19,545 nt of DNA from JAFLUQ01 sp964537995. GTDB taxonomy: Bacteria; Bacillota; Clostridia; UMGS1883. Location: contig CAZICW010000027.1 in assembly GCA_964537995.1 (NCBI GenBank), positions 1 through 19,545 on the forward strand, written 5' to 3'. The position numbers and the translations under genes are program-made. The notes beneath the pieces are model-generated. The model was given only the letters and a program-made list of their open reading frames with translations, was not told where the DNA came from and ran no database searches. This document shows, piece after piece, positions 6,552-14,680 of this stretch (position 1 is the first letter of the stretch; each line of letters starts with the position of its first letter).

Positions 6552-7955
6552 TTAAAGTCTTTCCTTTATCCATTCCTTTTTCGCCAAAATCTCGTCAATT
6601 CGATTGACATAATCCTCCGCTTCCTTGGGATTGAACACACGCTCGATAAGGCTTCCGCGCACGATTTTTGTGGACGCGCCCGCGCCTACGGCAAGAATTG
6701 TGTGTACTTCTTCCATTATATACACATTGTAAAGACACTCGTGTTCCGGTCGTGCGAAGCCGATGTTTTCAAGATTTCCGAGGGTATTTTTCTGCTTGTA
6801 GAGATAATAAGGCTCCGCGCCGTATTCCCGCATACTCTTGCGGCAAAGGCTCATCATTTCGTTCACGTTGTCGGCAAAGCGGAGCTTTTCAAAATCGGAT
6901 TTCAGCCGCGCGGCGCGCTTCATGCAGAGCGTATGCACGGTAACGGCTTCGGGCGAAAGCGCGCATATTTTGTCAAGGGTTTCGCCGACCATCGCGGGAG
7001 TTTCGTCGGGCAGCCCGACAATTAAATCGGCGTTTATGCTTTCGATTCCGCTTTTCCGCGCGAGGGCGAAGGCGGCGGAAACGTCTTCGGGGCTGTGGCG
7101 GCGACCTATTTTGTCGAGCGTGATTTGGTGCATTGTCTGAGGGTTTATGCTTATTCTGTTCACTCCGCTCTCCGCCAGCATATCTGTCATTTCCGGCGTG
7201 AATGTGTCGGGACGGCCGGCCTCGACCGTAAACTCCTTTACCTCGCGCATATCAAAGGAGCTTCGAACCGTGTCAATCAGCCGTTTCAAAAGCTCCGGCG
7301 GCAGCGCGGTAGGAGTTCCTCCGCCAAAATATATTGAAACGGGAACGCGTCCGCGTTCGGCGGCAATTTCCGCGGTACGGCGTATTTCGCGCTCGCACGC
7401 GTCGATATACGGAAGCATAAAGCGGTTATTGCGGCTTATTGCCTGAGAAACGAACGAGCAATAGGCGCAGCGCGTCGGGCAAAACGGAATCCCGACATAT
7501 ACGCTTACGGCTTTGTCGCTCAGAGAGGAGAGCAGCAGTCTTTCCTTTTTCGCAACCTCGGCGCAAAGCGCGCTGCGGTCGGGTTCAATCCAGTATTCCT
7601 CCTCCATGAAACGCACCGCGTCGGCCTCGGAAACGCCGTCGTCAAGCATGGCGCGAACGGTCTTTGCGGGACGTATGCCCGTGGAAATACCCCACGGAGC
7701 GGGCATTTTTGAAATTTTGCGGCACGCGAGAAACGCCGATTTCTTTACGCAGTCGGAAAACCGTTTTTTGTCGGCGGCTTCATCGGCTTCGACGGGAAAA
7801 TCGGCGGCGGCGGAGAGCGATTTATATATTACGGTTGTGTGTATGTTTGAATCTTTGCGCTCGGAAACAACCTCCACCTCGGAGTGAAGGTCAAAAAAAA
7901 GTTGGACTGTTTGTTCCACGGCGGTTTGCTGTCCGTGACCGATTGCGCGAATCAA
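6552..7955 (-). CDS. hemZ: HemZ-type radical SAM protein (coproporphyrinogen oxidase-like)
   Basis: 467 residues. The radical-SAM cluster motif is CxxxCxxC: Cys159, Cys163 and Cys166 in GIPFCPTRCAYCSFVS, which should bind a [4Fe-4S] cluster and SAM. GGGTPT at 211-216 is the SAM-contact motif of the HemN/HemW/HemZ family. The extra N-terminal ~150 residues (MIRAIGHGQQ ... WGISTGIRPAK) distinguish HemZ from the shorter HemW. The start is TTG at 7955, overlapping the upstream stop (TTGA) with GGGGTGGG just before it; this gives the family N-terminus. HemZ is annotated as oxygen-independent coproporphyrinogen III dehydrogenase. Since some HemN-like proteins are not haem enzymes, the reaction is uncertain here. 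It is the last gene of a seven-gene block. Confidence 0.88.
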   Translation of the reverse strand: MIRAIGHGQQTAVEQTVQLFFDLHSEVEVVSERKDSNIHTTVIYKSLSAAADFPVEADEAADKKRFSDCVKKSAFLACRKISKMPAPWGISTGIRPAKTVRAMLDDGVSEADAVRFMEEEYWIEPDRSALCAEVAKKERLLLSSLSDKAVSVYVGIPFCPTRCAYCSFVSQAISRNNRFMLPYIDACEREIRRTAEIAAERGRVPVSIYFGGGTPTALPPELLKRLIDTVRSSFDMREVKEFTVEAGRPDTFTPEMTDMLAESGVNRISINPQTMHQITLDKIGRRHSPEDVSAAFALARKSGIESINADLIVGLPDETPAMVGETLDKICALSPEAVTVHTLCMKRAARLKSDFEKLRFADNVNEMMSLCRKSMREYGAEPYYLYKQKNTLGNLENIGFARPEHECLYNVYIMEEVHTILAVGAGASTKIVRGSLIERVFNPKEAEDYVNRIDEILAKKEWIKERL

Positions 7956-8581
7956 AGTCCCACCCCGTTTTTCACATAGGGATTGTGCTTTTTTTCGTAT
8001 CCCACGGTTGTGCGCTCGCCGTGTCCCGGAAGGATAAGCGTTTCGTCGGGAAAGGAAGAAAGCACACGCCCGATTGATTTCATCTCATCGTCAAAGCTGC
8101 CGTAGTCGAAACGGCCGACGCTGCCGCGGAAAATAAGGTCGCCTCCGAAAATCACCGCTCCGGCGCAGTAACAGACTCCGCCCGCGCTGTGACCGGGAGT
8201 GTGCATCACGTCGAATTTCATCTCCCCGAAGGCAAGCGTATCGCCGTCGTTCACAAAAGCGTCGGCGGAAAACGGTTCGGGCGCAACGCCCGTCATAAAT
8301 GAAAGATTTTTTATCGGGTCGGCGGTCATTTCCGCGTCGCCCGCGTGGATGTATATGGGCGCGCCGGTTTCCCTGCGAAGCCGCGCCGCCGCGCCTATAT
8401 GGTCAAAATGACCGTGCGTAAGCAAAATCGCCGCCGTCCTCCGTCCGATTTTCGCGATTTTTTCAAGGATTTTTTCAGGCTCGTCTCCGGGGTCGATTAC
8501 CGTACACATTTCTTTATCATACACAATATAGCAGTTGGTTTCGAGCTGCCCCACAGTTATTTTTTCCGCTTGGATTGACAT
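7952..8581 (-). CDS. MBL-fold metallo-hydrolase (glyoxalase II-like)
   Basis: 209 residues, cytoplasmic. The metal-binding signature THGHFDH is at 55-61 (His56, His58, Asp60, His61), with further ligands His131 in HTPGHSAGG, Asp148 in GGDLIFRGSVGR and His187 in LPGHGERT. The length and motif set match the YcbL/GloB-like hydroxyacylglutathione hydrolase subgroup, a two-metal thioester-type hydrolase; the true substrate is unknown. The ATG at 8581 is chosen because it has GAGAGG upstream and begins the conserved sheet (MSIQAEKITVGQLETNCYIV). A longer in-frame extension would overlap the DUF512 gene. The gene lies 25 bp after DUF512 and overlaps hemZ by 4 bp. Confidence 0.9.
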   Translation of the reverse strand: MSIQAEKITVGQLETNCYIVYDKEMCTVIDPGDEPEKILEKIAKIGRRTAAILLTHGHFDHIGAAARLRRETGAPIYIHAGDAEMTADPIKNLSFMTGVAPEPFSADAFVNDGDTLAFGEMKFDVMHTPGHSAGGVCYCAGAVIFGGDLIFRGSVGRFDYGSFDDEMKSIGRVLSSFPDETLILPGHGERTTVGYEKKHNPYVKNGVGL

Positions 8582-8606
8582 AATATTCCTCTCTTTGTAA
8601 ATTTCG

Positions 8607-9917
8607 TCACAGTTCCGTTCCCAATATTGCTTCAAGCAGCTTAAAGCCGTCGTTGTCCGCGCTGACAATCCGCGTTCCGAGAGCGGTTTCAAGCTGCGCA
8701 ACGGTTATGTCGTCAAGCAAGCTGTCTGTCCCCTCGCGAAGCATATCGCTTGAAATTATAATTCTGTCGCCGAGGTCCTTCCCTCTGAGCTGTTCGATTA
8801 TGTCGCAGCCGCAGAGCAGCCCCGCGACGGTTATGCTTTCTCCGAAGAAGTGATTTATTATCGTCTCAACATTTACTTTCACGTTTTCATACTTCCGCTC
8901 GGTCATTTCCGCAAAGGTCTTCATAAGCCGAGCCGCCGCCACTCCCGTTACGATTGTAACTCTGCCGCCTTCGACGGTTTCCGGCGCAATTTTCAGCGCG
9001 GCGGCAAATTCCTCCCGAAGCGAAGCGATAAGTCCCACTCCGTTTTCAAGCTGAGGATAACCGTCATAATCGTCGCTGTCCGGTATGGGCAGCTCCGCGC
9101 GGAGATAAAGCTCGTCCGCGGCGTATACAAAGCCCTTTCCGATTTCGCGGCGCGCCCGTTTTTGCCACGCTCCGATCTGAGAAAGCAGCTCCAGCGCCTT
9201 TTCCTTTGTCACCGGCTGCATCTCCGCCAGTCCCTTGCGATGATTCGTAAGCCCTATCGGAACAACGGAAACGCTCCGCACACCGCGGCGCAGCGCGTAC
9301 AGCTCGGATATTGTTCGTTCAAGCTCCGCTCCGTCGTTATAACCGGGGCAAAGCACAATTTGGCAGTTCATAATTATGCCCCTGTCCGCAAAGCGGCGCA
9401 TTATTTCCGGCAGCCGAGCCGCGCGCGGATTTTTCAGCATTTTTACCCGCAGCTCCGGATTCATGGTGTGAACGGAAATATTTATCGGACTGACGCGCAG
9501 ACGGATAAGGCGGTCGATTTCCTTTTCGCTCAAATTGGTGAGCGTTACATAATTTCCCTGAAAAAACGACAAACGTGTATCGTCGTCCTTAAAATACAGA
9601 CTGCTGCGCATACCCTTGGGAAGCTGGTCAATGAAGCAGAAAACACAAGCGTTGGCGCAGCGCTGCGCTTTATCCATAAGTCCGCTTTCAAACTCAACTC
9701 CAAGCTCCTCATAGGCGTCCTTTTCGAAGCTGACCTCCTCAACGCCGCCCTGGCGGGTTTTAACCGTCAGGCTTATAATTTCATCGTTAATAAGATAACG
9801 GTAATCCAGAACGTCGTGAACCTCTTCGCCGTTTATTTTTACCAGTTCGTCGCCGACTTCGAGTCCAAGCTCGGCGGCTATTGAATTTTCGTATACCGCT
9901 TTTATTTTAGCCGCCAT
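8607..9917 (-). CDS. DUF512 family protein: PDZ-like domain plus radical SAM cluster
   Basis: 436 residues. Residues about 1-60 are a PDZ-like domain (AAELGLEVGDELVKINGEEV). An iron-sulfur motif follows at Cys87-Cys91-Cys94 (RCANACVFCFIDQLP), typical of this radical-SAM-like family. The middle has ISVHTMNPELRVKML and QIVLCPGYNDG, and the C-terminal part, from about residue 270, is the DUF512 region. Members are widespread in Clostridia; their reaction is not established to my knowledge. The start is taken as ATG 9917, which yields the family N-terminus. GGGAGGG lies about 12 nt before it, a slightly long spacing. A TTG at 9986 would overlap the upstream gene. It is fifth in the ABC/HemZ block. 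Confidence 0.88.
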   Translation of the reverse strand: MAAKIKAVYENSIAAELGLEVGDELVKINGEEVHDVLDYRYLINDEIISLTVKTRQGGVEEVSFEKDAYEELGVEFESGLMDKAQRCANACVFCFIDQLPKGMRSSLYFKDDDTRLSFFQGNYVTLTNLSEKEIDRLIRLRVSPINISVHTMNPELRVKMLKNPRAARLPEIMRRFADRGIIMNCQIVLCPGYNDGAELERTISELYALRRGVRSVSVVPIGLTNHRKGLAEMQPVTKEKALELLSQIGAWQKRARREIGKGFVYAADELYLRAELPIPDSDDYDGYPQLENGVGLIASLREEFAAALKIAPETVEGGRVTIVTGVAAARLMKTFAEMTERKYENVKVNVETIINHFFGESITVAGLLCGCDIIEQLRGKDLGDRIIISSDMLREGTDSLLDDITVAQLETALGTRIVSADNDGFKLLEAILGTEL

Positions 9918-9963
9918 ACTAAGCCGTGACCCTCCCCCGTTATCGGTTAACCGTGTTTGCCCG

Positions 9964-11331
9964 TTACTGTTCTTCCGTAAGCTCAAATATCCTGTCTATG
10001 TTCTTTTTCAAAATGCTGTACTGTCCTACGCCGTTGACGAATACGGCATAGCTGCGATCCTCATAAGGAGCAAATTCAAGAGTTATTTTCTCTCCCGATG
10101 TAAGCGTATATTCAATCGTTCCCACAATATCGTCGTATACGGGGTCAATCGCTTCGCCGCCGACAGGTATTGCCACAATCTGCTGATAAAAATCTCGAAA
10201 TTCGTCTCCGCTCACTTCCTTGCCATCGACATAAAAGCGCGCGTTGTCGCTGTCCGCGTCAACCGCCGTGAACAGTTTGGTTTTTCCGTCATAAGTGATT
10301 TTTACGCTGTCAAGAAGCGCAATATCAATCATCGCAAGATATTTTTCCGACACATCATACGCCTGAGTGTAAAGGAAGCCGCAGTCCACCTCGTCAACGC
10401 GGAATATACAGCCGCTGCCCTCGCGCAGCACATATCGGTATTCGCCGTCAGTATTGCCGAAACGATAGACTATATCCTCTCCCGCAGAGGTAAGCTCCAG
10501 AGTATACTGCGGACTATCAACGCCTGTTTCAGCCCTGTTTTCGGCCGTATCAACCAAAATCGCCGAAATATCGTCCTCCATTTCGGCTATCGGAGTTGAC
10601 AGCACCGACGCGACGTCGCTGTTCGACGCGCTTCTCTCGACAGGCTCGGTGATATTCCAGTAGCTTAACAGCCCGTACCGGTCTTTTTCGCCTTCGGGAT
10701 CCATCACAACGTGCAGCGCGCCGTCAGGCGATGAAATTCTGATTTCCGTGATATAATCCGCGTCAATTGTGCTTCCGATGTCCGCATAATCGCGCGCCGT
10801 AAGGAATACCACCGCCGCAACATAGCTTTCCATAAGATATACGTCCGATGAGGTATCGGTATTGAAATAGTAGCTGTTGCCGTCGGGCGTTTCGTCGCCG
10901 ATATAAAAGGTTCTTTCGCCGTCCGTCGTCACAAGCCTCAGCGCCGCCGCGGGCTTGTCCAGACCGTAAACGCTCAAATCGGCGGGATTTTCCTCAATTC
11001 TCTGAGTGGTTGTCAGATTTTTGAACGAGCCGGTAAGATTGTCCAGCATGGACGCGTCAAGCGAAATTCCCTCGAAGCCGTCCAGCGTCCAGCCGGAATC
11101 GACGCGCCTGAGCGCGTACGAGCCGTACTCGTTTGTTACATATACCTCCCGCATATCGGAAACCTCAGCCGAAAATATTTTTATCTTGTCGTCGTCGGTA
11201 TAGCTGTCGCTGAGATTCGGTTCCTTTTCGGGAATCGTAAGAAAATACACCGCCCCCGCCAAAGCTGCGATTATAAGCGCCACGATAACAATGTTAAGTA
11301 TAAATTTTTTGTTCGAGGACACCCGTTTCAA
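9964..11331 (-). CDS. DUF4340 domain membrane-anchored protein
   Basis: About 455 residues. An N-terminal membrane anchor (residues 11-32, ILNIVIVALIIAALAGAVYF) is followed by a large extracytoplasmic region. It contains the DUF4340 pattern: VYVTNEYGSYALRRVDSGW, then LDNLTGSFKNLTTTQRIEENPADLSVYGLDKPAA and FYIGDETPDGNSYYF. The pattern recurs in a second, weaker half. DUF4340 proteins typically sit next to GldG-like ABC auxiliary genes, as here (13-22 bp after the GldG-like gene). The start is uncertain: TTG at 11331 is directly abutted by AAGGGG, whereas GTG at 11322 has AAGGGG 9 nt away and may be the true start. It likely works outside the membrane with the ABC complex; the role is unknown. 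Confidence 0.82.
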   Translation of the reverse strand: MKRVSSNKKFILNIVIVALIIAALAGAVYFLTIPEKEPNLSDSYTDDDKIKIFSAEVSDMREVYVTNEYGSYALRRVDSGWTLDGFEGISLDASMLDNLTGSFKNLTTTQRIEENPADLSVYGLDKPAAALRLVTTDGERTFYIGDETPDGNSYYFNTDTSSDVYLMESYVAAVVFLTARDYADIGSTIDADYITEIRISSPDGALHVVMDPEGEKDRYGLLSYWNITEPVERSASNSDVASVLSTPIAEMEDDISAILVDTAENRAETGVDSPQYTLELTSAGEDIVYRFGNTDGEYRYVLREGSGCIFRVDEVDCGFLYTQAYDVSEKYLAMIDIALLDSVKITYDGKTKLFTAVDADSDNARFYVDGKEVSGDEFRDFYQQIVAIPVGGEAIDPVYDDIVGTIEYTLTSGEKITLEFAPYEDRSYAVFVNGVGQYSILKKNIDRIFELTEEQ

Positions 11332-11344
11332 CCCCTTATCTATC

Positions 11345-12802
11345 CTATAAGTGTCTGCGGTGCAGCCATACGGCGATGCCGAAGAGTATTATCACCAGCG
11401 GCAGAGCGTAGCAGAACACTGTGCGGTAAATCTTTTTCTGGGCGTCCGTCAGGATTACAATGTTCGACGTTGAAAGGCTCTTGCCCGATATTGTGAGCTT
11501 TGAGCCGCTTATGCCCAGCATCTTGTACACGCTGCCGACGAAAAATTCCCTGTTGCCGAAGCTACTGTCCGCGAAAACGTCGTTAAGCAGACTTTCGTTA
11601 AGCTCCTGGTAGTTGCTTATGCCCCAAAGCGACGATGTTCCCGCGACAATCATCGAGGCTGTTCGGTCATAATTTTCGCCCACGGTTTTTTCCAGATAAA
11701 CACAGATGTCGAAGCTGCCGACGGTTCCCTCGTTTTCTTGATTCTCAACGTCATAAGCTATGCCGTTTTTCGTCGTATAGAAAACCGCGTTGTGCTTGAT
11801 TTCGCCGCTTGAATCGTCCTCAACGGAAACCCCGCGGCAAAGCGTCGCGATTACGCGGGAATTTTGGGAAATCATATCCTCCGCGCTCGACGCTATTTGC
11901 GGATACATCAGATCTACGCCGTATTGAGCGCCGCCGTACCTTGTATCCATTTCCATAACATAGTTGTTTTCAAGAGTAACTCCCCACTCGGCAAGGTAGC
12001 TTTCCAGCCTCGGAAGGGTTATTGTCGGCTCGACGGCAAGCTGAACGTTTCCGCCGCGATCAAGGTAAGCGTCGAGATTTTCAATTTCCTGAGCCGTAAA
12101 ATCGCGCGTCGGCGAAATTATCATAAGCAGGCTGCAATCAATCGGAACCTCGTTTGTAAGGCTGCACTGAACCGGAGTTATGTTCTCGTCAAGCAAAACC
12201 TGCGCCATCGCGTTCGGATCCGCCTCCTGATGCCCCATCGAGAAATATACCGCCATCGAAGCGGTGTCGCTTATGCAGTACGAAACAGCGTTCGTGAGCT
12301 GACTTTCCAGAACCAGTGTTGACGATGTTCCCGTCGAGCCGTTGGAGACGCTGTCCACCATGTCCTCAAAACGGATTATTTTATACCGTCCGCTGGTTTC
12401 GTCGTTTACGATAAGGCTTCCCTCGGTCAAGCCGCTTGCATCTTCAAACTGCTTTACAAAGGAGGGATCCTTTATGTAGTATTTAACCTCGTACTTAAGC
12501 TTCTTGCTCGCGGCAAGATATTTCAATATTATTTCCTTTATTTCGGTATACTCGTCGCTGTTGTTTTTAAGATAGTAAATCGTTACGTCGTCGCCGCTCT
12601 CATCAAGCTCGGCAAGCACATTTTTCGTAGCTTCGCCTATTTCGAACATTCCGTTTTCGGTTAAGTCTATTCTTGTAGCGGGAAACTTTTCCGACAAAGC
12701 GGAAGCTATGAAATTGAGCAAAATGAAAATCACAACAGCCCCGACAACCAAAACCGTATTGTTTGCGCCGTATTTAAGGCGGCGTTTATTTATTTTTTTC
12801 AT
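11345..12802 (-). CDS. GldG-like ABC transporter auxiliary protein
   Basis: 485 residues. An N-terminal transmembrane helix (about 17-38), a long extracytoplasmic domain and a C-terminal transmembrane helix (about 459-479) ending HRRHL. The segment ATRIDLTENGMFEIGEATKNVL followed by VTIYYLKNNSDEYTEIKEIILKYL matches the PF09822 / GldG family (ABC-type uncharacterised transport auxiliary), including the typical IDLTENxxFxI motif. The ATG at 12802 has AAGGAGG upstream, 12 bp after the permease stop. In gliding Bacteroidota, GldA, GldF and GldG form one ABC complex; here the same trio occurs in a presumed non-gliding Clostridia. The cargo is unknown. Confidence 0.88.
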   Translation of the reverse strand: MKKINKRRLKYGANNTVLVVGAVVIFILLNFIASALSEKFPATRIDLTENGMFEIGEATKNVLAELDESGDDVTIYYLKNNSDEYTEIKEIILKYLAASKKLKYEVKYYIKDPSFVKQFEDASGLTEGSLIVNDETSGRYKIIRFEDMVDSVSNGSTGTSSTLVLESQLTNAVSYCISDTASMAVYFSMGHQEADPNAMAQVLLDENITPVQCSLTNEVPIDCSLLMIISPTRDFTAQEIENLDAYLDRGGNVQLAVEPTITLPRLESYLAEWGVTLENNYVMEMDTRYGGAQYGVDLMYPQIASSAEDMISQNSRVIATLCRGVSVEDDSSGEIKHNAVFYTTKNGIAYDVENQENEGTVGSFDICVYLEKTVGENYDRTASMIVAGTSSLWGISNYQELNESLLNDVFADSSFGNREFFVGSVYKMLGISGSKLTISGKSLSTSNIVILTDAQKKIYRTVFCYALPLVIILFGIAVWLHRRHL

Positions 12803-12814
12803 AACCGCTCCTCC

Positions 12815-13516
12815 TTAACTCCAGCGACGCTTTTCAATGCCCCGAACCGTTAAAAAGACGAAGAGCGCGGAAAAGCTCAGATAATAGAATATGTTCTCAA
12901 GCTTCAGAATCCCTACGAGAAAATCCTGAAACCTTTCCGTTACGGAGACAAGCTCGATTGCCTTGTCGATAAGCCCGACGCCGACCGAAGGAAGATTTAC
13001 CGTAAGGAAAAGCATAAGCAGCACGCCGAGCGAAATTACCAACGCGATTATCTGGCTTTCGGTTATCGACGAAAAAAATATCCCGATTGAAATGAAGCAA
13101 AGCCCCAGCAGGAAAAAGCCGAGATACGTCCCAAGCACCTTTCCCCACACGGGCGCGCCGTGTATCGCAATTATGACAAGGTACGGCAAGGTCGTCGCCA
13201 TTGCGCAAAGGAACACGCAAAGCGCGGCAAACAGCTTGCCGAGTACTATGCTCAGCACGCTGACCGGCGCGGTCATAAGAAGCTGATCCGTGCGGCTGGC
13301 GCGTTCTTCCGCAATAAGCCGCATTGTCAGGACGGGAATCAGCAGCACCAAAATCAGCAGCCCGCTGCCCAGAGGAGTGGAAATGTCGCCGTAGCCGCCC
13401 TCGATAACGTAGCTGTTGAAGTAAAAGCCGTAAATAAAGGCGAAAACGCCTATAAATATGTATCCTGTCGGCGACGTGAAATACGCCTTAAGCTCTCTCT
13501 TGAATATCGCCTTCAT
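12815..13516 (-). CDS. ABC-2 type permease (GldF-like)
   Basis: 233 residues with six predicted transmembrane stretches. The N-terminus MKAIFKRELKAYFTSPTGYIFIGVFAF is the classic start of GldF/ABC-2 permeases. LIPVLTMRLIAEERASRTDQLLMTAPVS is the coupling-helix region, and a final hydrophobic span precedes RGIEKRRWS. The ATG at 13516 has AAGGAGG 9 nt upstream and is preferred over an earlier in-frame start without such a site. It overlaps the end of the ATPase gene by 29 bp, suggesting coupled translation. It would form the channel of an exporter-type ABC complex with the ATPase and the GldG-like protein. Confidence 0.9.
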   Translation of the reverse strand: MKAIFKRELKAYFTSPTGYIFIGVFAFIYGFYFNSYVIEGGYGDISTPLGSGLLILVLLIPVLTMRLIAEERASRTDQLLMTAPVSVLSIVLGKLFAALCVFLCAMATTLPYLVIIAIHGAPVWGKVLGTYLGFFLLGLCFISIGIFFSSITESQIIALVISLGVLLMLFLTVNLPSVGVGLIDKAIELVSVTERFQDFLVGILKLENIFYYLSFSALFVFLTVRGIEKRRWS

Positions 13517-14504
13517 CGGTCGTTTCCTCCTTTGCTTCATCTTCTTCTTTTTCTTTTTCTTCTTTTTCTTCCTCGGCTTCGGGCTTTTCCGCCGTCAGCC
13601 TTATGAAAATTTCCTCAAGGCTCAGCTCGTTGTTTTTCATTTCCGTAATTGTGCCTCCCGCGGCGGAAACCGCTTCGGAGATGCTCCTGCGAAGGTCTGT
13701 TTCGGTCATGATTGAGCAACGGAAGCCGGCCTCATCTCTTTCGGTAATTTCAAAGCTTTTAACTCCATCCACCGCTTCGACCGCCGCGCGTACAGCGTCC
13801 TCGCTGCCCTCTACCAGGACGGAAACGCTGCTGTCGCCTCCGAGAAGATGCGAAAGATTTTCGGGCGTATCCTCGGCGACAATTTTTCCTTCATTTATTA
13901 TCAAAACCCGTCCGCAGACCGCGCTGACCTCGGGCAAAATGTGACTGCTGAGAATAATCGTATGCTTCTGAGCCAGTTCCTTTATCACAGTGCGGATTTC
14001 AATAATCTGGTTCGGGTCAAGTCCGACTGTCGGCTCGTCCAGAACGAGCACGTCGGGACTTCCTATCAAAGCCTGCGCCAGCCCCACTCTCTGACGGTAG
14101 CCCTTGCTCAAATTTTTGATTCTTCTTCCGCCCACGTCCGAAATCCCTACAACGGTCTTTATCTCGTCTATATGGTACTTCCTGTTTAATTCAACGCCCT
14201 TCAGCTCATAGACGAAATTCAGATATTCGTCCACCGTCATATCGAGATACAGCGGCGGCTGTTCGGGAAGATAGCCTATGCTTTTTTTCGCGCCGTACGG
14301 ATCGTCCAAAATATCATGCCCGTTTACGCTGACAGTGCCGTCCGACGCGCTGAGATAGCCCGTTATGATGTTCATCGTGGTACTCTTTCCCGCGCCGTTG
14401 GGACCGAGAAAGCCGAGAATTTCTCCGTCGCTCACGGTGAAGCTGAGGTTGTCAACGGCAACCTTTTTCCCAAAGCGTTTTGTGAGATTTTTCACTTCTA
14501 TCAA
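13488..14504 (-). CDS. ABC transporter ATP-binding protein (GldA-like) with acidic tail
   Basis: 338 residues. Walker A GPNGAGKST at 34-42, signature LSKGYRQR at 132-139, Walker B VLVLDEPTVGLD around 152-163, and an H-loop in ILSSHILPEV. A C-terminal ~90-residue extension after the ATPase core (VSVLVEGSEDAVRAAVEAV) is typical of GldA/drug-exporter ATPases. The last ~30 residues are a Glu/Lys-rich run, probably disordered, encoded by a purine-rich tract at about 13505-13590. The start is TTG at 14504: a GGAGGG site 7 nt away supports it, and it gives the family start MIEVKNLTKRFG. An upstream TTG at 14519 would place that site inside the coding region. It is the first gene of the seven-gene block. 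Confidence 0.9.
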   Translation of the reverse strand: MIEVKNLTKRFGKKVAVDNLSFTVSDGEILGFLGPNGAGKSTTMNIITGYLSASDGTVSVNGHDILDDPYGAKKSIGYLPEQPPLYLDMTVDEYLNFVYELKGVELNRKYHIDEIKTVVGISDVGGRRIKNLSKGYRQRVGLAQALIGSPDVLVLDEPTVGLDPNQIIEIRTVIKELAQKHTIILSSHILPEVSAVCGRVLIINEGKIVAEDTPENLSHLLGGDSSVSVLVEGSEDAVRAAVEAVDGVKSFEITERDEAGFRCSIMTETDLRRSISEAVSAAGGTITEMKNNELSLEEIFIRLTAEKPEAEEEKEEKEKEEDEAKEETTDEGDIQERA

Positions 14505-14680
14505 TGCTTTTCCCTCCAAAAATATGGCTTTTCGTCAGTTGAGAACGAGGAGCCGTAAACCGAGAATTGTTACGTCGGACAGTATGCAGACGCGACGCGC
14601 GGTTGAGGCTTTGCTCTTCGTTTCCGATTCCTAATTATATATTAATTTATATGACAAATTATGAACAATCTATAAATTCT
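14505..14680 (-). other. Intergenic leader between aspS and the ABC operon
   Basis: A 176-bp gap without a gene. The half next to aspS is AT-rich and on the minus strand contains TATAAT (14639-14634), but I see no good -35 box at 16-18 nt, so a promoter here is only possible. Closer to the ABC gene an imperfect stem (GGCT/AGCC plus CGT/ACG) is followed by ATATTTTT, a weak terminator or attenuator candidate. The ribosome-binding site of the ATPase gene closes the region. Confidence 0.35.
14512..14517 (-). promoter_or_regulatory. Ribosome-binding site deciding the GldA-like TTG start
   Basis: GGAGGG on the minus strand, 7 nt before the TTG at 14504. Its place and spacing exclude the earlier in-frame TTG at 14519 as the main start. 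Confidence 0.7.

Noticed and set aside
8850..9884. Long (344-codon) plus-strand open frame
   Set aside because: It is antisense to the DUF512 gene, whose motifs and operon position are clear; the antisense protein has no recognisable features.
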